DNA of 64,000 nt from the NCBI RefSeq assembly GCF_000004075.3, contig NC_026661.2, positions 3,906,001 to 3,970,000 on the forward strand. Direction: 5' to 3'. The stretch comes from Cucumis sativus. Its lineage: Eukaryota; Streptophyta; Magnoliopsida; Cucurbitales; Cucurbitaceae. The position numbers and the translations under genes were made by a program. Of this stretch, positions 37,418 to 54,760 are shown in pieces. Under the pieces are notes generated by a model. It did no database searches. It was not told the origin of the DNA and worked only from the letters and a program-made list of their open reading frames with translations. Each line of letters begins with the position of its first letter. Position 1 is the first letter of the stretch.

Positions 37418-40400
37418 TTTAAACTCTTTAAGTTTAAAATTGTAATATAATAATTCTTTAAACTCGAAAAAGTTGTACTCACCCCTTAAATTACAATTTA
37501 ACTAGTTTTTATAAGAAAATTGTCATAAATTGACAAAATATTAAAATTATTTATATATAAAAAAAAACTTAAATAGATTGCAAACAATTTTATAAATTTT
37601 ACTATATTTAGTAAATAATTTTAATATTTTGCTATTTTTTAAAAATGTTATTTGCCATCCTATCTAATATCTATTTGCTTCTTGAATTTTACCTCCCAAG
37701 CTTAATTTCTCCCACTCTAAACTTTTAACTTTGTTAACTATACTACTTTTTATTTGTTGTTAGAATTTGGATAAGATTTAGGTGGAAATTAAACATAATT
37801 TTTAACAAATTATAAAAGAAAAAACGTAAATAATTAATAATATAAGTAATTAAATAAAAAATGATAGGATCCACGAGAGGAAGGTGGTGAACTTTGAAGA
37901 TGAAGAGATCCCATAATAACAATTGCATGCTTTCATCCATTATATATATTATTATATGGCTCATAATGCTTTATTTTAAATTTACAAAATAATATATATT
38001 ATAAATTATTAGTCTAATTATATCCTCTCATCAAAAGTACTTAATTCAACTTTCAAAATTATTATTTAAAAAAAAAAACAAATAACAACCAAAAAGTCTC
38101 TAATAGGCCAGAAAACTATTATAACAATGTGATTAATTAATTAATCTTATTGTCATATGGGTAATGATTAGTGCATTCTAATCATGTACACCTATCTCAT
38201 ATGCATGCTCTTCATTTCTATATTTCATACCAAAATATACTTTTTCATAAAATATTATTTAGTATTTTCTTTTCTTTTTTGTATAATGAAATATTGATGA
38301 AGAGCGTATAAGGTACCATTCATGTTTTTCTTAGTATATTTTTATGACATTAAAGTTTGACTAAACTCGTTAAATTAAATGTATTTTTATATTAACATTT
38401 TTTTAAAAATCAAAGTGGATCATCTTAAAATCAAAACTTCAACAAGTGTTTCAACTGAACACGATCTATATGAAGTAACATAATGTACATATACCATAAG
38501 AATAAGAATATATGTAGTTTAAGTGTGAGCATATACATATATATATATATATATATTGTCAATGAAGTTTATAACAATAGATATAGTTTCTTTAGGAGGT
38601 CTTAATTTAACTGCTGTTTATATGAACACTTGAATTTTAAATCACTTAAAACTTAGACTTATTATTATCAAACACAATCTAAGTTTATTAAATGTTTAAG
38701 GGGGCCAATACAATACATGATAATAATAACTCAAATAAAAAAGAGATAGAAAAAGAAAAGCCCTAAAAGATGGGGAAAAGCTGCCTTCATTTATAAAAAC
38801 ACACCCAATCATTATGATACCCATACACAAAACTTCAACTTTGTTATTATTTTTTTCAAAAAAAAAAAAAAAAGTGAGAGAAGTGAAAACCATTTTTTAA
38901 AAAAAATTCAAAATCATGAAACTAAAGCAAACTTTTATTTTGATTATCATTCCACACTTTCTTTCTTTTTAATATAAGGTGTGATATAGAGGCATGGTGT
39001 GATGATCATAATTGTCATAATTGCATGATTAATTCACCTCCTCAATTCCCTCCTTTATTTTCTCTTCATATGGAAACAACTTCATTATGAGTGTTTCAAA
39101 ATATCACCCCAACATTCTTTTCACCTTTATCAATCTACGTTTTAAAATAAATAGTCTATAAATAAATAGTTCATATTTCTTTTTCTATCTCGATTTGCAT
39201 ATTATTCTACATCTTACTACCTAAAAAAATATTGATTTAATTTATTTAGTAATTAATGTGTCTAGGGTAGCTCATTAAAAAAAAAACTATATAGTTTTAT
39301 TTCAATTCTATTATTGATCTTTATTTCTTACTTACAATGTGACTATATGAGGACACTTACTTAAGTTAGGAAGCACATTTTTTTGTGGTGAAAAAGTTGA
39401 CATTATAATCATGATGATGAAATATGTTACATTTCATACCCTAATGATGATAATAACATTATTATTTATATTCATAAATTTTAAAAATAAAAACCAAACT
39501 TTTAGAAAAGTGCCTCTAAGAAGTCCATAGATTATTAAATAATATAATTATTTAATAAATTTGAAAAAGAAGAAGTTGACTATCTAATAACAAAGGTTAA
39601 TATATAAGGCCTATTGAATCATTAGAATTAATTACTACACATATAAGGAATTTAAAGACTTTGTATTACATTAATGTCAACATTTCATGAAGTTTTTGTT
39701 TTGAAAAATAACAAAAAAAGTTTATTTTTAAAATTCTTTTCTAATAAAAGCTAAACAGGCAAAAAGTAGAGTTTGTTATAAATAAAGATTGGGAGATTAA
39801 AATATACTCACTAATTGAGATTTATAATAGAAGTTCTTGTAAATGGTTAAATTAAAAAGTAAATTATATTGAAAAAGATTGTTTATTTGGCAACCAACTT
39901 AATTGGGTATTGAAAAAAAAAAGAGTTAATTTATAAGATAAATTTGATTTGTTACCGTCAAAATAAATTGAATTTGGAGTGTTTAATGGTTAATCTCTCC
40001 AAACAGAACTCCAATCACCGCTTCCATAATGATTATCGTTGGCTAACTTCGACTACTACTTTTTCTAGATACACCGCCGCCACAAGCAAATTCTTTTATA
40101 GTAATTTGAAATTAATAAACATTTTTAATATATATAACAAATCAAACAATGTACATTTAAGAGGAGTGAATTATTATAGTATAGACAATTATAGTTGAGT
40201 TATAATAATTTGTGTTTGAAGTGATGTTTACGGTAACAAAATGTGATTATTATAGTTTTAGATAGTTATTGTCCAGAAGGTCACTTACCTATATATTTCT
40301 AAACGCATTCATGTTCATTGTCCACCCTTGAAGGTTGAGAACAACTCAACTAAATCCCAAATCTAAGTGAAATAGATTGTTACAAAAATGGTTACTAGAC

Positions 40401-41839
40401 TATATCAATATGTATATATATATGTGTTGCATTTGCATATGCACCCCTCAACCCACCATTTTCCATATATTTTGTAATGGGCCACTTGCAAAAGTAACCA
40501 AACATAAAATGAAAATTGAGCCCACAGCTCAATAACTTAAATTTGCAAGAATGAAAGTATATTGTTCTTCTGATTTTTATATTATCAAGTGTCTGTGGCT
40601 TTCTCTTTGAAGGTTATTGTATGTGTTCACGTACCTCTCATATATCAGTCCTCATCTACAGAATTAATATGAATTTTGTTTGAGTTCAGATCAAGTGAAG
40701 AAGAAATTCTCTTCAGTGAGAGGGAGCTGGGTTCAAAGACAACATTTCAAACTAATGGAGAAAGCTCAAAATTTTCATATACTAATTGTGTACCCAACTA
40801 AAGAATAATGGGATCCTAAGGCGTATATATTGAGAGAGACCTAGTCTTACATTTAAGGGAAGCCTATGTGTTATTATTTCAAGAAGTTGAGCTTGGGCGC
40901 TGTTATCACTTGTTTCAATAGATACGTACAAAGAGTCATAATATGTTACGTACCAATTTCTGTGTTGTTTTCTATGTTCTATACATTTCTATTTTTCTCT
41001 TTGTTGTAAAACGAAGTGTTGTTATTACAATATCATCCTTCTTTAGCATCTTTAACAGTGTGTTACATCACGTTTGTAATCAGCAGATATCGCCCTAATT
41101 ACTGATTTTTTTAATGCAGTGATATGAAGATTGGAAAGAAATTAAATTAAAGTTAAAGAGGAGAGGAGATATACAAAGAGTATAATTTTGTATAGAAAAG
41201 GATGAGCAATCATAAACCCCAAAAGGATATATTATATTCAATGATAAATTTTCTGTTCATTCTTCCTCGTACCACTTTCGTTTAATAAATTGTAGTTTCT
41301 TATAGCTTTTTCTTTAGGACGTATATCAACGTCCTGAATTTAGTTATTTTATAAGTATTATGATGAGTTTACTGTCATATCTTATTTTTATTTTCACTCT
41401 TGTTTTGAGTGGGCTCTTTTTACTGTTTTCGCATTACATATATTCTGTCTATTCCCCTTCTTTTTGTAGATTGTGAAATTGGAATCTATATATATATACA
41501 CCATAAATAACATATTTATTGTTTTCTAATTACTAACATTCAATCGATAGTCACAAAAGAGCAAGTGCACATATAAGTATATATAATTTTCCAAACGCAG
41601 TATTATCATCTCCCATGATCAATTAAGCGTTCAAGTAAAGATGAATGCATTTTAGTTCCAAAAAATTCAACACAAAGTACAATTGTATTAAGTCACTCAG
41701 ATTCTAAAACGTAACAATAATGTCTCTATTGAAAAGTAACAAGGGAAGAGTAAAGATAGAGAGATTGAGTAAGATTAATATTCATACCTTTAAAGGCTTG
41801 TGCGGGTTAGAGCTTGACCACCTAAAAGTGAAATGAAAG

Positions 41840-42290
41840 TTAAAAGAGAAGTGAAATCGTATTCGTCATTCGAGAGCACTGAATTACGTGTTGAAAGGAT
41901 CGGGAGCAATCGCCGTCGCGTTGGAGCAGAAGATGGAGGAAGAGGGAAATTGGGAGGAGAAGCCGCGTGGGGACCCGTTCGTGCCAGAGCTCGCCATCAG
42001 TCGTCGTGGGTCACCATTGTGAGGTGTGGTGTTCAACTTCAGAGCGGTTCGTCTCGTGGCGTTCGTGGAGGGAGAGATGGAGAGATGGAGAGAGAAAAAG
42101 GAAAGTAAAGAAAATTTTGTTTTTTTCTTTCCTAATTTCTCATGAAAAAAATTTAAAGAAGGAAAGTAAAAATATTTGTTTTGATCATAATATTTGGTAA
42201 ACATATTTTTAACGATCTAATCACCTTTTATCGAGAAAAATTACTTACAACACTAAAACGTCGTTAATGGTTTTTTTTTGGTAGTGTATA
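41840..42290. other. GC-rich island ending in a CACTA-like terminus
   Basis: 41880-42090 is markedly GC-richer than the surrounding desert and contains short open frames on both strands (for example MEEEGNWEEKPRGD… on plus), none matching a family I recognise. At 42251-42286 the sequence runs from CACTAAAACGTCG to GGTTTTTTTTTGGTAGTG. On the minus strand it begins CACTACCAAAAAAAAACC, like a CACTA-transposon end. No matching opposite terminus was found to the left, so this could be a truncated element with captured sequence, or chance. Confidence 0.3.
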
Positions 42291-48186
<5,896 letters not shown>

Positions 48187-49028
48187 TTAAACTAACAGTT
48201 ACACATGAAATCTTTGTAGTTTCCTTTTACATTATTGCAATGCTTGAAAGTAAAAAAAGAGATTGCAATGAATGGAACATATAATGTATACACTTTTACA
48301 TTTATATGAAGAGTGAACCTGCCATCATCCTCTTTATTTAATTTGTTTGCAAACCATTTTAACCATATATTTTGGTATCCAATCACATCTTCTAAATCAA
48401 GATTAGTGTTAACCTACATATTTTTTTCTCGTCTTTTGAAAACAAGGTCGATCGCAAACCTCATAGTTAGGCACTAAATTGATAAATTTGAGCTTAGTTT
48501 GATAATAATTTTCTTCACATACTGCCAACATCGTAAAAGACGCGACTAGCAGTTGTTGTATGTTGTGACGTCCCTCTTCAAATAGTTCAGTCACTCTAAC
48601 ATATATAACATTTTCGATCTCTACTAATTAATTGCATCATCTTATATTGTTATGTTTATAGTAATATAAATTGAATCACATCATGCATTATTAATTGTTT
48701 AAATATAGGGTGGGATCAATAATATTTGAAAGAGAAAAAAAAAAAAAAACTCAAATATCTTATAAAGCAAAGGTCGTTTAAAATGTAAATATTGAAATTT
48801 AAAAAGTCTTATTTATATTATATTTTACCTCAAGAACATTTTGTTACTTATTGTAAGATGAAAATATCAATTCACTTTTTATGGCAATGTCAAACCAAAA
48901 TATGATCGAAAATATAAAACTATGATTAAAACAGAAGATCAAGAAGTTTAAAACAAAACTCAAATACACCCAACATATTAAATTGAAAGAGAAAACTCTT
49001 AAAACACATTAGACAACTTAAAAACATA
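48187..49028. other. Spacer between convergent peroxidase genes
   Basis: 842 bp of AT-rich sequence holding the 3' untranslated regions of both genes. The minus ORFs at 48192 and 48409 are not credible. There is a poly(A) run at 48735-48750. Confidence 0.5.
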
Positions 49029-50472
49029 TCAATTATTAACCTTAGAGCAAACCCTTCGAATTTCACCAAGAAGGCCAGTTTTAACTTGTGCATTGCTCAT
49101 TTTAACCATCGATCTTCCAAACTCAACTTTAAAGCTTGAACGCCCTACTAAACCTTTTAAACTCAAATAGTGTTGGATGATAGGGCGAGTAGAATCATCG
49201 TTCCACAACATTTGATCCGACTCTAAGATCCCTCCTCCTTGTCTCAAGTTTTTGTAGAACGATACGTCAAACTTTTCTGCACTATCGATGTCGAGTTCAA
49301 ATCTGTTTGAGCTATCTCCGTCTACAGGGCAAACATCTCGTAGTCGTTCGACGAGTGATGGATTAAGAGTTGGGTCAGCACCGGTTTCAGTGACTGTTGT
49401 GAAGTTGTAGAGTCTATAACTGAAAAAACGACACGATGCAGTACCAATGGTATGGGCACCTATATATATGGTTTAATGAGGAAGAAAAAGGTGTGAATTT
49501 TCGTAGCAAATTTGATAACTATTTTGCTTTAGTCTACTTTTATATTCATGCTTATAGTGATATTGTGTTTTTAGTTTTTAAGTCTATAAGCACTTTAACT
49601 TCACTTTTAAATTCATATATTTGTTATCTACTTTATATCTATGCTTTCATAAACTAAGTTAAATTTTAAAAACTAAGAAAAGTGAATCCGTTCTATAACT
49701 TGTTTTGGGTTTTTGAAGAGTAGAAAACAAATTTGGTTTTTGGTGGAGGCTTGTTTATCATAATCAACTAAGTCTTATATATATACCTGCGAGAGTTACG
49801 AGGTCATGTGTGTTGAGCCCCATAGATCTGAACTTCTCCTTTTGAACTTCAATGGAATCTGAAAAACCAGGCAACTTCACCTCGGAAACTAATGAAACTC
49901 TGCCATCTCTTCGTCCCGTCGGAACTTCCCAACTTCTTCCACCTGTCTGCAGCAACCAAATTACGGTATTAAATTTTCATCCACATACTAATATACAGTC
50001 TTAACATTCATTAAAATTGGGACTAGAAAGAAGTGTTAATGAGATGAGATTTTCACATACAAAGTAATTGAATACTTACCAGAACCACTGAGTCACGAGC
50101 AGCAAGAGCAAGAATATCAGCACAGGAGACAACACCTGGGCAGATATCCTCAAGTTGTGACTTGGCATCATCAATGACCTCAAACCCTTTCAAAGTACGG
50201 TTAGGCACAGCCGTCCTCTCAGAATTGGGACCAGCAAGAAGCACAGAAGCATCACACCCTCGGACGAAGCAATCATGTGAATGCATTCTTAACAACCCAG
50301 GAGCGATCGATGGATCTAATTGAAAATGAGATCGAACCGTGGATCTAACGATGAATTCGACTTGTGGGCACGTGGCACGATAAAAGCCAAGGCGTGTGCC
50401 TTGGCCATGCACAGCGTTGCTATGCAACACCACCACTACGTATACAATTAAAATGAAACCAACTTTCGCCAT
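49029..50472 (-). CDS. Class III secretory peroxidase (peroxidase N1-like), copy 2, distal Phe to Ser
   Basis: Three exons on the minus strand: 50472-50080, 49946-49787 and 49459-49029, giving 327 aa with no stop or frameshift. The signal peptide ends near residue 23 (AVHG), then [16 protein letters not shown]. The distal pocket reads [15 protein letters not shown]: Arg62 and His66 are kept but the near-invariant Phe before the His is Ser65. The proximal ligand is in [10 protein letters not shown] (GAHTIG). The C-terminal LEFG equivalent is [12 protein letters not shown]. Intron positions and phases match copy 1 exactly, with exon 2 one codon shorter. It is a paralog of copy 1, in opposite orientation. 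The enzyme is probably folded and secreted; activity may be altered by the Ser. Confidence 0.9.
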
Positions 50473-50549
50473 CAAAACAGAGAAATGCTGTGATCGATCC
50501 TTTAATTTCTTTGTATAAATGTCTGTGGAAATGAGAAGTTATATATGTA

Positions 50550-50559
50550 TATATATATA
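50550..50559 (-). promoter_or_regulatory. TATA box of the second peroxidase gene
   Basis: TATATATATA on the minus strand, 78-87 bp upstream of the ATG at 50472. Confidence 0.45.
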
Positions 50560-51341
50560 GAAAGGAAGATGAAAAATGGAGTAAGCAAAATTGTTTGGAC
50601 ATCCCATTGGGTTACAGTCCATGCAGAATTGTCGTTTTAACTTTGATGATCAGTCAAATATTGCATCATGCATTAACTATTATTATTGTTTATATATGTT
50701 TGTATTATCACAATATATTTTGTATTAATTTTAAAGATAAATAATATTGCATCATTATTTATTAAATTCAATACATGACTATTTGAAAAATATGGAATTC
50801 AACCTGAGTGCTAAAAGTAACAAATTCGCAACCTTTTAGTTATATATTGAGTTTATATTTTCCTTTTCAAGAAAAAAACTTAAAAACTAAAAAAAAAAAT
50901 AGAGACATTTTTGTTTGACTATCTTTTTGTAAATAGTTTGAAAATATACTAACTTACCCTAAATTGTATATATGTATGTATATGTATATAATTGATGTGT
51001 TCAAGAGGTTAAAGATAAGGTGGGAATATACTCTCGTCCTCATCCCATTCTTGATTAGAAATTCATTTTATATGTCTCGATTTAACTCTATCTATGTTTA
51101 AATTGTGAATTTTTCGTCAGTTCTTATTTGGCTATCATAATTCAGAGCACTGTTTGAGGCAAAGTGTCTCGATTACATTTTTGACAGATTTTTAGGTTAA
51201 CGATAATAAAGTTTTAGAAATGGTACAAACTTTTTATTTAGATTTTTAGGTTATTTTGTATTATATATATATTTAGAAAATGACAAATATTTAAGAGGTT
51301 TTAAGATGAGTTTAACGAGGGTAGGGTTGTAATTTTGCTGC
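50560..51341. other. Promoter side of peroxidase 2 and intergenic
   Basis: AT-rich with no gene seen. It ends at the left flank of the Mutator-like element. Confidence 0.5.
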
Positions 51342-51358
51342 AATTGTTGATGAACAAT

Positions 51359-52905
51359 TGTTGATCCTCAAATTTGGGAAATTAACAAAAATAAGATAAT
51401 TTTTAAGGGTTTAAAGAGTTTTAGGATGAATTTTAAAAATGATGACAATTAGGACAAATTAACTAGGAAAAGTCTATATTACACTTTAGTTATAAAAAAA
51501 AACGTGAAAAGCAATTTATGGAATTCCTTCTCCTTCTCCTTCTTCCTCCATTTTCTCACTTCCAAAAAGAATATTTCATTTTTCTCTCATCTCTACCTGT
51601 GCGTATTCCATTTTTCCTCATTTTCACAAAACCTTTCATTTCCTTTTTCTTCCTTTCCCATTTTTCATTCACAAAACTACAAAAACAATGGTAGTTATGG
51701 TGATTTCATTGTGGAACATGACTTGGGACTCGTGATCTTGCTACGAAAATTGGATTCCGGTGAGGAGATGTATGGAGTTAAATCAGCTATGGAGTTGACG
51801 TTGTTTTTCATCCTCACAATCTCTATGACTATGGAGTTAAATCAGCTATGGATTGTCCTAGAATGTTCATGTTTCTTGCTTGGAGGATTCTGGTTCAGAG
51901 GATGAGACATCAGTGAGGGTTAAGCGTTTGGAGAAGGACATGTGTTGGAGAAGTAGGCTTGTGTTCTTTAGAGGGGTTGCTACTGTTGTTACTAAGTTGT
52001 TCAATATTGTGGAACTCGATGTTGCAGTGTTTGAAAAGAAGGATTATCAGCAATGGCTAGATTATCAGGCAGATGGTGAGTAGTCTTTGTAAGAATGTGA
52101 ATGATTTTGATTTTCATATTTATTTTGAGCTCAAAATTTATCGGATTTCTCCATAGATTTTTTTCCTCATTTTTATTGCTTATATGTTACTTATGTATAC
52201 TAGGTAGAAATTTTGGCTGCTCTAGTTGAAGATTGGACAACTAGTGGAAAGCAAGTATCAAACAACGCTTGATGCCTTATTAAAAGCAAAAGATATGGGC
52301 ACACATGGTGTAATTAGCTTTAGGGTAGGCATTACAGAAATCGGAGTTACTGTTTTGTATTTCTTTGAACTTATGCCGAACCATTTAATTGTATTCTTGA
52401 AGTTGATCATTTGTGATATAGAGGCTGTAATCGATGTAATTGAGAAGAATTTTGTTCTTTCATTATCTTTAATGTATTATTCCAACCCTTACTAGATAGG
52501 TGTGAGATGTGTATGAGATAGGAGGGGTAACAATTTGATTTTGAAACCAATAGTAAAAGTTTTGAAATGTGCAAGATAGATGCAAGATGTGTATGAGATA
52601 GGTGCGAGGATGTGTACGAGATAGGGTAAGAGAGATTAAAGAAAAATTCAATCAGTTTACAAGCCTAGAGGATTAATAGTGGAGAAGAAATGGATGGAAG
52701 TGGAGAAGAAATGTTCACCAGAGGCACCAAAAGTTGAAGGAAGGAAAAAGAAAAGAGAAATGAGAAAATTAAATGAAGGTATTTTCGTCATTTTACCTCT
52801 AATTTGTTCTAAATGTTAACTTTTTTTTTACCATCAATCTTAAAAATCTTTATCTACCCCATTTTTTACTTTTTTTTTTTTTTTTTTTTTTTGTCAATTG
52901 CCCCT
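51359..52905. mobile_element. Unit A of the composite MULE
   Basis: Left inverted repeat at 51370-51485, then a CT-rich block (CTTCTCCTTCTCCTTCTTCC, TTCATTTTTCTCTCATCTC) shared with unit B at 53060-53160. The right side carries GAGAAGAAATGGATGGAAGT, TTCACCAGAGGC and GGTATTTTCGTCATTTTACC, matching unit B at 55365-55590. An internal 22-bp direct repeat (ATGGAGTTAAATCAGCTATG) occurs at 51772 and 51831. Frames at 51880-52083 ([20 protein letters not shown]…) and 52226-52320 could be captured host exons but I recognise no family. Confidence 0.6.
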
Positions 52906-53652
52906 CAAATTTCATGGGGAATTATCAAAAATAGGATAATTTGGAAGGATGTAAAGAGTTTTGAGATGAATTTTAAAAAAGATGACTTTTAGGACAAAAT
53001 TAGTTGGAAAAAGTCTATATTACCCTCAAGTTAAAAAATATCCTAAAATCAATTTATGAATCCTCTCTTCTCCTTCTCCTTCTCCCTCCGTTTTTTCACT
53101 TTCTAAAAATGTTTCATTTTTCTCTCATCCCTCGCTCTGTGTGTTCCATTTTCCCTCATTTTCACGAAATTTCCTTTTTCTATTTTTCTTCATTCCATTT
53201 TTAATTCGTTTTCTTGAAATTTCTTTTTGAAGCTCTTCCCATGGTCTCCCACACGGCCTTTGAAAACCATTTTCTCCATTTTCTCACTTCCAAAAAGAAT
53301 ATTTCATTTTTCTCTCATCTCTCTCCATTTTCATACATTTGTGGGATAAATTGGCCTTCCTAATTCTAAAGAGCATGAAAAATGTTGCTCTCACCTGCAT
53401 TGTTGTACATTATATAAAAGTTCTGCACACTTTACAATTTTCCAAGATAATGAAATAAAAATTGCATACCAAAAAAAAAAAATGGTATTCATTTCCATTA
53501 TATAAAAATATTTATGTACATAGTTTGGAACATATACAATTCCTTCAAAAGTTGGAACTAAAAGTCAATACATGGGATTGTTTGTGTCCATAATTGAAAT
53601 GCCAATTGTTTTCTAAAATATGACATGTTTTCTTGACATAATGTAGCTACAT

Positions 53653-54051
53653 CTAAACCAGAAGCTTCATATTTGAAATACTTAATTGTAAATACACTGA
53701 CCACTCACTATTGTTGCGTTGAAGTGGAATGGAGTCGACAATGACAAGTGGCCAAGGTTCCTTGTGTGTTGATGATCCGCCTCTCCTAACAAAGAATCCA
53801 GTAGCATCGAGCAAATTTGGCACCATCTCTTGAATTGGCTCTAATATGCTTCTCATATCTTCGGCACTCGTCAGCGACGGAAGCGAATCCCATACCTTAA
53901 CTTGACAACGTACCAAGTCCAAGCATAATAGAATCCAATGATTGCCATGGATATTGAATGGAGAGTAAATGTAATCAACATTCACCCAAGGATCTTGACA
54001 GTCTTGTTTTGATCCGACAACATAGTCAACCTGCTTACTAAATGTGATAAA
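53653..54051 (-). pseudogene. Ulp1 (C48) SUMO-protease-like fragment, catalytic Cys replaced
   Basis: The minus frame reads DYVVGSKQDCQDPWVNVDYI then YSPFNIHGNHWILLCLDL, VKVWDSLPS and IPLQRNNSEWSVYLQL. It fits the C48 protease C-terminal domain: the His in GNHW, the Asp in VWDS, and the block normally P.Q.N..DCG.Y. Here DCG is EWS, so the nucleophile Cys is Trp and the enzyme cannot work. The frame is open for about 130 codons but an in-frame TAG precedes it and the N-terminal part is missing. Such Ulp1 segments are typical cargo of plant KI-MULEs, including those known in melon. Confidence 0.75.
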
Positions 54052-54201
54052 CTACTTACTATAGACTGAAAATGATGAGCAGGGTCAATCTTGTACATGG
54101 GACCGTTAGTTGATGTCGAAGCCATACTGAAACCTGCATAAAAAAAAACTAATTAAATATAATTGCATAAGAGACTTACTAAACATGGATGCACTAGCAT
54201 C

Positions 54202-54760
54202 TTGGGACTTCTACTCAAAATTTTGGAAGGTGAGAGATAGGTGCTGATAGGTGCGAGATGCTGGAAAACTTCAAGGCAAAGTTGCTAAGTCTAATAAAAT
54301 TGCTAACCCTAAAGCCTTAACACCTAGTAGAGTAGCTAAACATGCATTCTAAACGGTTTAGGAAGTTAACACTCTTATATTGGGACTTCTACTCAAAATT
54401 TTGGAAGGTGAGTCTAATAAAATTGCTAATCCTAAAGCCTTAACACCAAGTAGACTAGCTAAACATGCATTCTAAACGGTTTAGGAAGTTTACACTCTTA
54501 TATTGGGACTTCTACTCAAAATTTTGGAAGGTGAGAGATAGGTGCTGATAGGTGAGAGATGATGGAAAACTTTAAGGCAAAGTTGCTAAGTCTAATACAA
54601 TTGCTAACCCTATAGCCTTAACACCTAGTAGACTAGCTAAACATGCATTCTAAACGGTTTAGGAAGTTAACACTCTTATATTGGGACTTCTACTCAAAAT
54701 TTTGGAAGGTGAGAGATAGGTGCTGATAGGTGCGAGATGATGGAAAAATTCAAGGCAAAG
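54202..54760 (+). repeat. 179-bp tandem repeat array (3 units plus partial)
   Basis: Units begin TTGGGACTTCTACTCAAAAT at 54202, 54381, 54503 and 54681. Periods are 179, 122 and 178 bp; unit 2 lacks 57 bp between GGTGAG and GTCTAATA. Identity between units is very high, so amplification is recent. The GATAGGTGCGAGATG phrase also resembles the array at about 52500-52625 in unit A. Confidence 0.9.

Larger units (their letters stand above)
34560..41830. other. Second gene desert, first part
   Basis: No gene supported over about 7 kb. Simple sequences include an exact 29-bp tandem pair (36754-36811), (AAAAT)n at about 37386-37417 and TA runs at 35322-35340 and 38536-38556. The ORFs at 36755, 39944 and elsewhere are A/T-driven and were rejected. 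Confidence 0.5.
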
